A model generated the notes under the pieces. The model worked only from the letters and a program-made list of their open reading frames with translations. It ran no database searches and was not told where the DNA came from. The position numbers and the translations under genes are program-made. A stretch of 64,000 nucleotides of DNA from Brenneria izadpanahii (GTDB taxonomy: Bacteria; Pseudomonadota; Gammaproteobacteria; Enterobacterales; Enterobacteriaceae): assembly GCF_017569925.1 (NCBI RefSeq), contig NZ_CP050854.1, positions 1,426,001 through 1,490,000 on the forward strand, in the 5' to 3' direction. Below, piece after piece: positions 16,329-24,151 of this stretch. Numbering within the stretch: the first letter of the stretch is position 1; every line of letters starts with the position of its first letter.

Positions 16329-17474
16329 TCACTCCCGTTCATCATTTTCGGCCGCCAGGAAGCGGCTTACGGCGGACAGAAACTGGCCTCTGCCGGCCTC
16401 GTTCCGGTCGAGGTGGACGAAATGCGTGGCCGCCGGGATGGTCAGCGCCTGCGCGTTGGGCGCTTCTTGCGCCAGCGCGTCGGCATCTTCCGGGCGGCTC
16501 CAAAAGTCTCTCTCCGAGCGGATCACCAGCACCGGCATGGTAAGGCGCGACGCCTGCCACTGTTTGTTGCCAATCGCCAGTTCAAAGCTATCGGCCATCG
16601 CGCCGGAAGGCGCTCTGAAGCCGGGCGGATCTCTGCGGTAGGCTGTATCGTCCGATGCCAGCGCCGCATCGGCATACGCCTGCGCGATCCGCTCATCCCG
16701 CCAGCGCGTCTTGTCCTGCAGCGGAATGCTGTTGTCCCAGGCGGGAAACAGGCTGTCGCGGCTATTGACCCGGTAGCCGCCGAAGCGGGGGGCGTTAAAA
16801 ATGCCGGGATTGTCGGGGGTGTCGAGCGGCGAACCCAGGCCGAGCGTGTCGTGGTGGCTGCTGCCGCCGTAAAGCGTGTTGTAGAGCACCAGCCGATCGA
16901 CCTGCTGCGGATATTGCGCGGCATAAGCGCCGGCCCAGTGTCCGCCGGTCGCCCAGCCGACGATGCTGACTTTGTCGCTGTGGCTCCACTGCATAATGGC
17001 GCCGATCGCGGCGCCGATGTCGTCGACGGCATCGGCGGTGCGCATTAGCGGCGCGCTGCGCTCCGGCGGTTCGCTCATAGCGGGCGGGCGGCTGGAAAAA
17101 CCGTAGCCGCGCAGATCCATGATATAAACGCGATGGCCCGCCGCCGCGAGATCGCCGGCGAGCGAGCCGCCCGGCGCCGGCAGATCAAAGGAGGCGACGC
17201 CGGGCACGCGCGCGCCGTGCAGCAACAGCACTGGCGCTGCGCGGTTGCCGCCGGGTAATGACGCCGGTCTGACTTCCCGGATGAATAGCGACGTTCCCGG
17301 TTGCAAAGCAATGCGCCGATCTTCCCTGAGCAGCGCTGTTTCCGCCGCCGTCGTCGATGTGATTCGCGCTTGTTCCGAACCGTCCGCCGCCAACGGAGCG
17401 GCGGCCAGCAGCAGGCTCGCCAGCGTCTTTCCGCTGCGGCCCGCGCAAGAAGGTGAATTGCCTGAATGCGTCAT
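16329..17474 (-). CDS. Secreted alpha/beta hydrolase fold protein lacking the usual Ser nucleophile
   Basis: A 381-residue protein with an N-terminal signal peptide (about residues 1-30, hydrophobic core LASLLLAAAPLAA), so periplasmic. The alpha/beta hydrolase fold is clear: oxyanion loop region VLLLHGARVPG, the segment DLRGYGFSSRP, and a C-terminal acid-and-His region (RSERDFWSRPED, ATHFVHLDR). At the nucleophile elbow the usual G-x-S-x-G reads GWATG, with Ala (codon GCG, on my reading of the reverse strand at about 16957-16970) where Ser is expected. The enzyme may be inactive in the classic sense or use another residue. It is divergent from a LysR gene 101 bp away, which probably controls it. 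Confidence 0.82.
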   Translation of the reverse strand: MTHSGNSPSCAGRSGKTLASLLLAAAPLAADGSEQARITSTTAAETALLREDRRIALQPGTSLFIREVRPASLPGGNRAAPVLLLHGARVPGVASFDLPAPGGSLAGDLAAAGHRVYIMDLRGYGFSSRPPAMSEPPERSAPLMRTADAVDDIGAAIGAIMQWSHSDKVSIVGWATGGHWAGAYAAQYPQQVDRLVLYNTLYGGSSHHDTLGLGSPLDTPDNPGIFNAPRFGGYRVNSRDSLFPAWDNSIPLQDKTRWRDERIAQAYADAALASDDTAYRRDPPGFRAPSGAMADSFELAIGNKQWQASRLTMPVLVIRSERDFWSRPEDADALAQEAPNAQALTIPAATHFVHLDRNEAGRGQFLSAVSRFLAAENDERE

Positions 17475-17575
17475 CTTGGTATTCCCTGAGTGAAATAAGA
17501 TTTATCATCGGCAAGGGATAATGATATGTCTAATACTATTGATCTTGTTATTTAATACATTAAAGGTATTGCTTT

Positions 17576-18472
17576 ATGTTAAGCCTGCGCCAACTACAGC
17601 AATTTCTGGCCGTCGCGGAGACCATGAACTATCACCGGGCGGCCGAACGGTTGAACATGGCTCAACCGCCGCTGACGGCCGCTATCCGCAACATGGAAGA
17701 GGCGCTGGGCGTCCGCCTGTTTGAACGCACCAATCGTATTACCGGTTTAACCGCCGCCGGGGCGGTGCTGCAACAGGAGGCGCGCCGGACGCTGGCGCAG
17801 GTGGCGCGCGCCGAAGCGCTGACGCGGCGCGCGGGGCAAGGGCTGACCGGATCGCTGCGCGTCGGCTTCGTCGCCAGCGCGGTGCGTCACCGCTTGCCTG
17901 AGATAGTCGCCGGTTTCAGCAGGGAGCATCCTGATGTGGCTCTGGAATTACATGAGGCGACCACCGCGCGGCAGGTTAAAGCCCTGCTGGAAGATCGGCT
18001 CGATGTCGCCATCGTCGCCCTGCCTGTACCGGAGTATGCCGCCCCGTATCTGGCCTTGCAGCCGTTGTTATCCAGCCAGTTGGTTGTAGCTTTGCCGCGG
18101 GATCACGCGCTGGCCGCGGCGGCGACGTTGACGATCGGCGCATTGGCGAATGAGCCCTGGATTATGTTTCCAGAGAGCGAAGGGCCGGGTCTGTACCGCG
18201 TCATTCATTCCGCCTGCGAACGGGCGGGGTTTACGCCGCGCATCGCTCAGCGGGCGGTGCAGATGGAAACTATCATAGGGCTGGCGGCGGCGGGATTGGG
18301 CGTCGCGTTAGTGCCTGAATTCATGCGGGGCGGCGGCTGGGATAATGTCGCCTTTCGCCCGCTGGAAGGGCAGGGAGCCCCGGTGGCGTATGAGACGGCT
18401 TTAGCATGGCGCAAACAGGACGACGCGCCGGAATTGGCCGCGTTTCGCGCCGTCATTAGCCCGCCGCAATAA
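17576..18472 (+). CDS. LysR-family transcriptional regulator
   Basis: A 298-residue LysR-type regulator. The helix-turn-helix spans residues 15-60 (NYHRAAERLNMAQPPLTAAI and NMEEALGVRLFER), and the effector domain begins near residue 90 with SLRVGFVASAV. That form is close to the CatM/BenM and related aromatic-acid-sensing subgroup, but such a call is only suggestive. It is divergent from the secreted alpha/beta hydrolase, whose promoter lies in the shared 101-bp gap; the pair probably forms one regulatory unit. Downstream it converges on the HTH gene of the AT-rich patch (ends 9 bp apart), so it marks the border of the GC-rich segment. Confidence 0.9.
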   Translation: MLSLRQLQQFLAVAETMNYHRAAERLNMAQPPLTAAIRNMEEALGVRLFERTNRITGLTAAGAVLQQEARRTLAQVARAEALTRRAGQGLTGSLRVGFVASAVRHRLPEIVAGFSREHPDVALELHEATTARQVKALLEDRLDVAIVALPVPEYAAPYLALQPLLSSQLVVALPRDHALAAAATLTIGALANEPWIMFPESEGPGLYRVIHSACERAGFTPRIAQRAVQMETIIGLAAAGLGVALVPEFMRGGGWDNVAFRPLEGQGAPVAYETALAWRKQDDAPELAAFRAVISPPQ

Positions 18473-18481
18473 TGCCGTTTC

Positions 18482-19123
18482 TTAGCAACCCACCCAGCAG
18501 ATGAGTTGATTTAATAATGAGGTCAACTCAGTTTTATTTTTCGTACCGGTTTTACCTAATATTATTTTTATACGCTGACGGGCATGTTCATAGGTAATAC
18601 CGATCATCTGCGCGGATTCGATTAAACTACATCCTTTTGCCAACAGGCGGCAAAGTTTCGCTTCAGTATTCGTCACCTTGTAAAGGTTCTTTAATAGATT
18701 TATATCCAGTTCTCCTTTGCGCAGGCTGGCATCTATTATTGAAAATAAAATCAATTCGGATGCATTTAATAAAGGATTGCCGAGATCTCTACTGATGCGA
18801 GTAAATTTTATAATTAAACTTTTAAAACCGCACTGTACCCCAAGCATTTGCGGCGAACCAAGCGGCGAGGCATTTAGCATTTTAACTTGCTCGACGATAA
18901 TATTATTCAATGCATCATTTCTGAAACTAATCAGCCCCTGACGACAGCGAACGAAACTCCCTTTAGAAATAAGCGTCTCAGCGTGAAAATTCATCTCGAA
19001 AAGTTTCATTTTTTCATCCACAACGAATGACGCGTCCGCTAAAGATAAGGAGATCGCCGCTTTCGCGGCTACACGCTGTCGTATGCTATTAACGCGTTTT
19101 TCTTCTACGGGAACTCTTAACAT
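18482..19123 (-). CDS. LuxR-type helix-turn-helix regulator
   Basis: A 213-residue protein with a C-terminal DNA-binding domain of the LuxR/GerE type at about residues 150-205: TNTEAKLCRLLAKGCSLIES, followed by a recognition region and KNKTELTSLL. The N-terminal 140 residues (probable sensor or dimer domain) match no family I recognise. The gene is AT-rich compared with its left neighbour. It lies 12 bp downstream of a small Ser/Ala-rich protein gene in the same direction, so the two are probably co-transcribed. Together with the MarT/FidL-like pair to the right it forms an AT-rich regulatory patch that looks horizontally acquired. Confidence 0.75.
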   Translation of the reverse strand: MLRVPVEEKRVNSIRQRVAAKAAISLSLADASFVVDEKMKLFEMNFHAETLISKGSFVRCRQGLISFRNDALNNIIVEQVKMLNASPLGSPQMLGVQCGFKSLIIKFTRISRDLGNPLLNASELILFSIIDASLRKGELDINLLKNLYKVTNTEAKLCRLLAKGCSLIESAQMIGITYEHARQRIKIILGKTGTKNKTELTSLLNQLICWVGC

Positions 19124-19135
19124 CTGCGAGAACCC

Positions 19136-19417
19136 TTAACTGCGGCGTGTGATTGATGATGCGGTAACGATTGCCGGGCAGCCGGCCATTGAAATATTGA
19201 ATGAGGATCCCCCGGCAAAATTTCCGACGCTGCTCAACGAGGCTGGAGATACATTACCCAGCGATACTGACGCGCTGGTTCCGCTTGAGTCCATCGAGTT
19301 GGCTGAATTAAGCGCTGTGCCAGTGAAATAAATAGCCTCGTCAGCAGTAGAAACGGTTTGCGCCACTAATCGAGCGTAGGCCGGAACAGCAGTCCGAATA
19401 ATGGTTGCTAATGACAT
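19136..19417 (-). CDS. Unknown small Ser/Ala-rich protein
   Basis: A 93-residue protein rich in Ser, Ala, Asn and Gly. No family recognised. It starts at ATG 19417 with a good ribosome site (GAAAGGG) and is followed after 12 bp by the LuxR-type regulator gene, which supports it being real and co-expressed. The composition, with long stretches of small polar residues (SGTSASVSLGNVSPASLSSV), one Cys and a basic tail (SITRRS), suggests an extended or secreted product, but there is no clear signal peptide. An opposite-strand frame (19149-19331) overlaps it and has no ribosome site, so it is treated as a shadow. Confidence 0.5.
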   Translation of the reverse strand: MSLATIIRTAVPAYARLVAQTVSTADEAIYFTGTALNSANSMDSSGTSASVSLGNVSPASLSSVGNFAGGSSFNISMAGCPAIVTASSITRRS

Positions 19418-19926
19418 AATATACCCTTTCTGTTAATAAAAAACTCTTCTCATTAATAAAGAGATATCTTTTTAAGGAAAAGTTCCTGGTGGTTGACCTT
19501 TGTAATTTCTGATTTTTTGAAATATTCAAATCAGAGAGTAAATTTTGTTTTTTGAGCCTGGTTTATTTTATCTATTTAGAATGTATGTATTCTGTTTTTT
19601 ACCTGTTCTATTTGTGCTGGATTGTATTTATCAATCTAACTTTATAAAAATGATTTTTTACTTAAGATTACTGAATTTATTCTTGAGTTATAGACGATTG
19701 ATGTGTTGATTATCACTTAATGAATTGTTTTTTATTGTGTTTTTTCATTAACTACGAGAGATGGGGAAATGATTGAAAGGAGGTGGGATATTTTAGTTAA
19801 GGGAATCGGTTGTTTTATATCGCTAAAGATCATTATCATACAGTGGATGTAAAGCTAGACAGAATGATTATTGGGGATCCTATTCGGTAGATGAGGCTGT
19901 TCCCTGTGTTACATTGAGATAATGTT
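19418..19926. other. AT-rich gene-free interval
   Basis: About 510 bp of strikingly AT-rich DNA between divergent genes, with long T and A tracts (for example around 19560-19750). No open frame of note. It must carry promoters for the leftward small gene and the rightward MarT-like regulator. Such curved AT-rich DNA upstream of transmembrane regulators is often bound by H-NS; that is inference from base composition only. Confidence 0.5.
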
Positions 19927-20829
19927 ATGTATAAGGTTTATCGTATTAATGGAGTGGTTGATTTTTATGTCAATAGAAATCAACTAAAATCGCTGATTAG
20001 CGATAAAACGGAGGTTCTTAATAAACCAGTAGGGCGCTGCCTGCTGCTGCTGATCGAGAAAAGATATGAAATTATTGAACAAGCGACTTTTTTCTCTGAA
20101 GTCTGGAATAAATTTGGCGTTTTTGTTACGCCTAATACTTTTTATCAAAATATTTCGCTACTAAGGAAAAGCCTTAGTGCCGTTGGTTTGGGCGATGACG
20201 TAGTAAAAACCGTATCGCGCAAAGGACTGATGCTTTCTCACAATATTGAAATAGAATTTATTGATTATGAAAGGAATTTTCTTTCGTCCAGCGCTGAGCC
20301 GGCTGAATGCCAACCGCTCTCCGATGCCGAGGTTGAACCAGCCGGCGAGTCTGAATTCATATCTGAATCGGAAGTTAGCGATGAACCTCAACTTGAACCT
20401 GAAGAACCTGAACCTGTCCTGGAGGAAAGGGGAGAGAGCGACGAGGAGATTCCTCGCCGGCGGACGGCGGGAAAAATACGTCATATAAGGTATTTATGGC
20501 TTATTGCGCTATTGATTTTCCTGATTGTATTGTCGTACGGTCTTCATCATTCGAACGTTCGCGTTAGCGGCTATTTTGATAATTACGCTTATCTTTTCGA
20601 ATATAAAGGATGTCATCTTTTTTCCAATGCCCTGGCGCCCAAAGGAAAAGTATTGAATATCATTGACAATGACGAGATTTCTTGTTCAGTGAATAAGTAT
20701 TCCTATATTACGACTTATGATTTTTCAATCGTGAGTTCTGTTGTGCAATGCCAGTTCGAGCTTGGTGATGAAAATAAGAATAATCATTGTGTATCACATT
20801 TATTTGTTGGCGAAGGAATGGAAAAGTGA
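19927..20829 (+). CDS. Membrane-anchored winged-helix regulator (CadC/MarT-like)
   Basis: A 300-residue transmembrane transcription factor. Residues 1-115 form a CadC/ToxR-type winged helix (FFSEVWNKFGVFVTPNTFYQ, then NISLLRKSL and VKTVSRKGLML). A long acidic linker rich in Glu, Pro and Ser follows (about 120-175), then a basic stop (PRRRTAGKIRHIR), one membrane helix (about 189-206) and a periplasmic tail of about 90 residues with several Cys. It overlaps the next gene in the form GTGA, so the two are translationally coupled. The pair matches the layout of Salmonella SPI-3 marT-fidL, in which MarT is a CadC-like activator. Targets here are unknown. Confidence 0.82.
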   Translation: MYKVYRINGVVDFYVNRNQLKSLISDKTEVLNKPVGRCLLLLIEKRYEIIEQATFFSEVWNKFGVFVTPNTFYQNISLLRKSLSAVGLGDDVVKTVSRKGLMLSHNIEIEFIDYERNFLSSSAEPAECQPLSDAEVEPAGESEFISESEVSDEPQLEPEEPEPVLEERGESDEEIPRRRTAGKIRHIRYLWLIALLIFLIVLSYGLHHSNVRVSGYFDNYAYLFEYKGCHLFSNALAPKGKVLNIIDNDEISCSVNKYSYITTYDFSIVSSVVQCQFELGDENKNNHCVSHLFVGEGMEK

Positions 20830-21293
20830 GGCGCGTTAATAAACATATCGTTATTATTTTATCGGTGACGATGATATTCTTAGTTGCGTTAATTTATATT
20901 TATCGCCCTAGACCGACAAAGTTATCTTGTGATGCGTCATTTGTTCTGCACAAAAACGGACACGTCATGAAATTATTAGTGAGTTACATTTTTCATGATA
21001 AAACCGGAATAGCTATGCTAAATGGCGCAGAGACCACGCCGGATGGCTTAACAATCACGCTGAACAGAAAAACGGTCTTCACCTATACGAATGTGAACAA
21101 TAGCTATTTCCTCACGTCAACGGACTCTTATGCAATGCCTAATCAGGTGGCTAATCCGGTTTTTAGCGAACAGTTGCCGGAATTCTATTTTAAAAAGGAT
21201 ATTAATTTTAATATTAATATATATCCGCAGGGTAATGAGGGGTGGGTTTTTTCAACCGATCCGGCGCCTTCGTTTCTGTGTGAAAAACGGTGA
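20826..21293 (+). CDS. FidL-like inner-membrane protein
   Basis: A 155-residue protein with one N-terminal membrane helix (about residues 7-24, VIILSVTMIFLVALIYIY) and a periplasmic domain of about 125 residues ending in PSFLCEKR. The start used is the GTG at 20826, whose GTGA overlaps the stop of the winged-helix regulator; a longer frame from 20787 would put coding sequence inside that gene. The layout and position resemble FidL, the small membrane partner of MarT in Salmonella SPI-3, and FidL-like proteins paired with CadC-type regulators elsewhere in enterobacteria. It probably modulates the signal-sensing tail of the regulator. Its base composition is AT-rich like its partner. Confidence 0.75.
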   Translation: MRRVNKHIVIILSVTMIFLVALIYIYRPRPTKLSCDASFVLHKNGHVMKLLVSYIFHDKTGIAMLNGAETTPDGLTITLNRKTVFTYTNVNNSYFLTSTDSYAMPNQVANPVFSEQLPEFYFKKDINFNINIYPQGNEGWVFSTDPAPSFLCEKR

Positions 21294-21364
21294 TATGGAA
21301 AAAGAGAGGCGTGGCGTAAAGCAAGGCGCCTCGCTTACTATTCGTCATCTCTTATTGGGGGGCA

Positions 21365-21730
21365 TTAACGGGCCAGCACGCTCATCGCCATAATAATCGG
21401 GCCGCCGACGGTGCGTTTTAATGCGCCAATAGCCAGCCCTTTCAGCAGCGTTTTGGCGCCCCGGCGAATCGTACTATCGATGTAATCTTGATCTTTGGTC
21501 GGGGTTAGCCAGCCAAGCCGTTCGAATTTTTCCAGCAATTCAGCGGCGGCGACTTTGCGGCTATCAAAACAGATAGCGACGGACCCGGCATAGATACGAT
21601 GAGTTACTTCCTGCACGCCATCTTGTAGATGCAATTCCCTGACGATCCGCTCTACCTGCTTGGGATTCCGCTGTATGTAGTCGGAGCGAACGCGAATACG
21701 ATTCTGAGTCTGGTGCAGGTAAGGTTTCAT
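21365..21730 (-). CDS. HMA-like domain protein of the P-ATPase locus
   Basis: A 121-residue protein. The N-terminal 75 residues look like a degenerate heavy-metal-associated domain (betaalphabeta pattern, RIRVRSDYIQRNPKQVERIV, then AGSVAICFDSRKVAAAELLE) with no CxxC metal-binding pair. The C-terminus is a basic, Ala/Gly-rich amphipathic segment (GAKTLLKGLAIGALKRTVGG) that may sit on or in a membrane. A ribosome site AGAGG precedes the ATG at 21730. It faces away from the P-type ATPase operon and is separated from it by the remnant of an unrelated gene pair. Two other proteins of that operon carry the same kind of domain, so a shared role is likely. Its metal partner is unknown. Confidence 0.7.
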   Translation of the reverse strand: MKPYLHQTQNRIRVRSDYIQRNPKQVERIVRELHLQDGVQEVTHRIYAGSVAICFDSRKVAAAELLEKFERLGWLTPTKDQDYIDSTIRRGAKTLLKGLAIGALKRTVGGPIIMAMSVLAR

Positions 21731-21905
21731 GGCGACCTCTGATAGGCAAATAACGATCTATGTGCAAATAACAATTTATATGCAAATAACAATGCGAATA
21801 ATTTACGTTACCACTCCTGGCTTGTCTACTTAGTTGGCAACGGAAACGCCGTTTTTGTGATCGGCCATCCCTGGCCGTCATCCTGCGGGCCGTCGCGGCG
21901 CGGCG

Positions 21906-22075
21906 TTATTGACCTACGGCGGGCAGAGCGGCATCGGCGATGTGGGCCATCAAACCCGTTTGGTTGGGCACGACATGGCCGGCCAGCACATGGCGATCCT
22001 GATAGTCGCCGCCGTTCTGCGGACGGAATGCAATCGGTGCGTCCTCGAACAGCCGTTCCACTCGGCTGCGCCAGC
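21906..22075 (-). pseudogene. C-terminal remnant of a flavodoxin-fold NAD(P)H oxidoreductase
   Basis: Reading leftward from about 22075, the last 55 or so codons before the stop at 21906 look like the tail of a flavodoxin-like NAD(P)H oxidoreductase: WRSRVERLFEDAPIAFRPQN, then GGDYQDRHVLAGH and NQTGLMAHI. The family normally has about 170-200 residues, and the N-terminal FMN-binding part is missing. The frame continues rightward only as antisense of the LysR remnant. The coding start and promoter are gone, so this is a dead gene fragment. The assignment rests on recalled similarity of the C-terminal pattern and is less secure than that of its neighbour. Confidence 0.5.
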
Positions 22076-22592
22076 GACACGCCTGGCCATCATGCAGAGC
22101 GTTCCTTCGCAAGTGGCGAGAAAAGCGGAGCAAGGCGACATCGATCTGGCCTCCCTCATCGGTTCCGAAGCGTCGCCAGATATGCGGCGCAGGCCGATGT
22201 TCACGGAACGCTATGTCTTGGCCGGCCGCGCCGGACATCCTCGTTTGACGCGCCGTCCAAGCCTGGCGCAGTTCTGCAAACTCGATCATGTCATCGTATC
22301 GCCGGACGGCGGCGGATTTCATGGCGTTACGGATACGGAACTTGCCAAACGGGGCATGACGCGCCGCGTCGTGCTATCCGTGCCGCATTTCCTGTTTCTT
22401 GACGCGGTGCTGACGAGCACCGATCTGGTCGCGATGGTGCCGTCCCGCTTGGTGCGCGGCAATACCGCGTTGCAAGTGGTCGAGCCTCCGCTCGACGTTC
22501 CCGGCTTCGAGATGCTCATGCTCTGGCCTGAACGGCTCCACCGCGACCCCGCGCATCAATGGTTGCGGGAACGCATCGCAAGCTCGGTATAA
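22068..22592 (+). pseudogene. C-terminal remnant of a LysR-family regulator
   Basis: The last 174 residues of a LysR-type effector domain read cleanly from about 22068 to the stop at 22592: TRLAIMQSVPSQVARKAEQG, then MRRRPMFTERYVLAGRAGHP, DHVIVSPDGGGFHGVTD and DPAHQWLRERI. This form is that of the NodD/SyrM-like subgroup with the GGGFHG segment. The DNA-binding helix-turn-helix and the first third of the effector domain are absent, and no start or ribosome site fits. It abuts, back to back, the tail of an opposite-strand oxidoreductase. The base composition is GC-rich, unlike the AT-rich patch just to the left. Confidence 0.8.
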
Positions 22593-22654
22593 ACGCCAGT
22601 ATCGGGGGCATCCGATAGATGATTCATATGCCCGCCCAATCTCCTTCGTCCCTT

Positions 22655-22675
22655 CGCCGCAAACGGCGTTTTTTT
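22655..22675 (+). terminator. Rho-independent terminator
   Basis: A hairpin CGCCG-CAAA-CGGCG at 22655-22668 is followed directly by seven T. It lies 60 bp after the LysR remnant and 140 bp before the P-ATPase operon. It probably ended the original LysR transcript and insulates the operon. Confidence 0.75.
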
Positions 22676-22817
22676 ACGCCGTACCTAACAAAAACTAAAG
22701 CTGCTTGATGAACCGCAAAGAATCCCCCTTCCATCGGCTGATAATGGCAAGGTCGTGTTTTTTTTCTGCTTGTCCGCTGTTAATTCTGGGCAGGTTTTCG
22801 CAGATGTAGGAAGCAGT

Positions 22818-23144
22818 ATGGAGTCAGAAGAGTTAAGCGGACTGATGATGTTGCGTCGCTTTGTTACGGTGGAACATCACATACCGGGGCGTATACGTTT
22901 ACGTTTCACTAACCGGTTGATCCCCAGTCTTGGCAAGGGAAAGCTGGAAAAACTGGAGGCGTTATGCCGCCCCGATGGTACGTTGCGTAGCTATAGCCTC
23001 AATGCGCATACCGGAAGTTTGCTGCTGGAATATGACGCGAAGCAAATCAATCCGGCGGTGCTGACGCAGCTTTTCGGCGCGGATGATACCGCGGCCCGGC
23101 AAGCGCTGGAACAGTTGATTCAGTCGCTCTCGCCGTCATCCTAA
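22818..23144 (+). CDS. HMA-like domain protein, first gene of the P-ATPase operon
   Basis: A 108-residue soluble protein. The start ATG 22818 has the ribosome site AGGAAGCAGT; an upstream ATG at 22755 would add an unlikely hydrophobic leader. It has a degenerate heavy-metal-associated fold with HHIPGRIRLRF near residues 20-31 and no CxxC pair. The motif HxxPGRxRLR recurs near the start of the P-type ATPase of the same operon, which suggests the two domains share ancestry or bind the same partner. It could deliver a cation to the pump or act as a regulatory subunit. It is the promoter-proximal gene of a five-gene set. Confidence 0.75.
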   Translation: MESEELSGLMMLRRFVTVEHHIPGRIRLRFTNRLIPSLGKGKLEKLEALCRPDGTLRSYSLNAHTGSLLLEYDAKQINPAVLTQLFGADDTAARQALEQLIQSLSPSS

Positions 23145-23161
23145 TCATTAAGGAAATGAAT

Positions 23162-23853
23162 ATGAGCAATGATAATAGCAATTCAGCCAATCAGGGGGAG
23201 CCTATTATCCGCCGTTTGGCTACCCATACTATCCGCCTGTCGCTCCGGCACCAGAGGCCGCCGCACCGCCCCAGCAACCGGTAATGTACTGGCCGCAACC
23301 GCCGATGTGGTATCCGCCGCAGATGATGCCGGGCTTTCCGCCGATGGGATACCCTATGCCGCCTCAACCCGGTACGCCGCCGCAGGCCATGACTCCTCCG
23401 CCATATCCCCACCATCATCATCACCCCCATACGCAGCCGCAGCCCGCTTTTGACTGGAACAGCCAGGCGCAAAATATGGTGGAAAACATGATGGGCGAAC
23501 AGGCCGGTATACTTAAAAACATCATCGGCGCCATCGGCATGGATGATAAGGAGTTCTGGAAAGGGGCGATGATCGGCGCGGCGGCGACGCTGCTGTTAAC
23601 CAATGAAAGCGTGCGCAATATGCTGCTGCAAACCGTCGCCAGCACCGGTGATTTACTCAAAACGGGCGGCGCTAAAGTTAAGGACGGCGTGAAGAGCGGC
23701 GCGGAAACGCTGAAAGAAACCGCTACCGCCAGTTCGACTATTTTCCGCGATACGCTGAAAGCGGGAAAAGAAGGCTTCAATGAATCGGTAGAGCGCCACC
23801 GCCAACAAGGACAGCCCGCAAGCGAGGAGCCGCACAATGAGCAACAATCGTGA
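23162..23853 (+). CDS. Tyr/Pro/His-rich membrane protein, frameshifted near its start
   Basis: A protein of about 230 residues. Its reading frame appears broken near the N-terminus: from ATG 23162 the frame MSNDNSNSANQG fails after codon 12. Adding one G to the G5 run at 23194-23198 would join it to a long frame (YYPPFGYPYYPPVAP and onward) that runs to 23853. An intact in-frame part starts at ATG 23284 (189 residues). It has a Tyr/Pro-rich N-terminal third with a cluster of five His (PYPHHHHHPH), a short helix (WKGAMIGAAATLLLTNESVR) and an amphipathic Lys/Ala/Gly-rich C-terminus like YtxH-type proteins. The His cluster could bind metal. No function is known to me. Confidence 0.65.
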
Positions 23854-24151
23854 CAGCCTGAGCCCGGTAAGCCGGGCGGTCATCGCGGGGGCGCTGGTCG
23901 GCACCACCGCGTCCTGCGTTGAGCAATGGCGTCGTTATCAGAACGGCGAGAAAACCCTGCATCAGACGGCCGCCGCCGTGGCGTGTGATGCGGCGAAAGG
24001 CGGTCTGGTGGGGGGCGCGGTGATGGCCGTAGCGAATGCCACCGCCGGCCGGCCGGTTTTGACGTTGCTGACGTTGTTGAGCGCCGGCGCCGCCGGTATC
24101 TATCTGATGGATGCGATCGGTAAAAAGGATGCAGATAATGAAACAGCCTAA
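23837..24151 (+). CDS. Small Gly/Ala-rich membrane protein of the P-ATPase operon
   Basis: A 104-residue protein with two probable membrane helices (about residues 13-30 and 68-90) of the glycine-zipper kind, AGALVGTTAS and GGLVGGAVMAVANATAG. A single Cys lies near residue 27. The strong ribosome site GAGGAG is inside the 3' end of the preceding gene, and the two overlap by 17 bp; its own 3' end overlaps the next gene by 14 bp. The tight overlaps show one operon. No family is recognised with confidence. Related small proteins are found beside metal P-type ATPases in some bacteria, as far as I recall. Confidence 0.7.
   Translation: MSNNRDSLSPVSRAVIAGALVGTTASCVEQWRRYQNGEKTLHQTAAAVACDAAKGGLVGGAVMAVANATAGRPVLTLLTLLSAGAAGIYLMDAIGKKDADNETA

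Noticed and set aside
21906..22322. A 138-residue minus-strand frame over the LysR remnant
   Set aside because: Only its last 55 or so codons (21906-22075) look like protein; the rest is antisense to a clear LysR domain.
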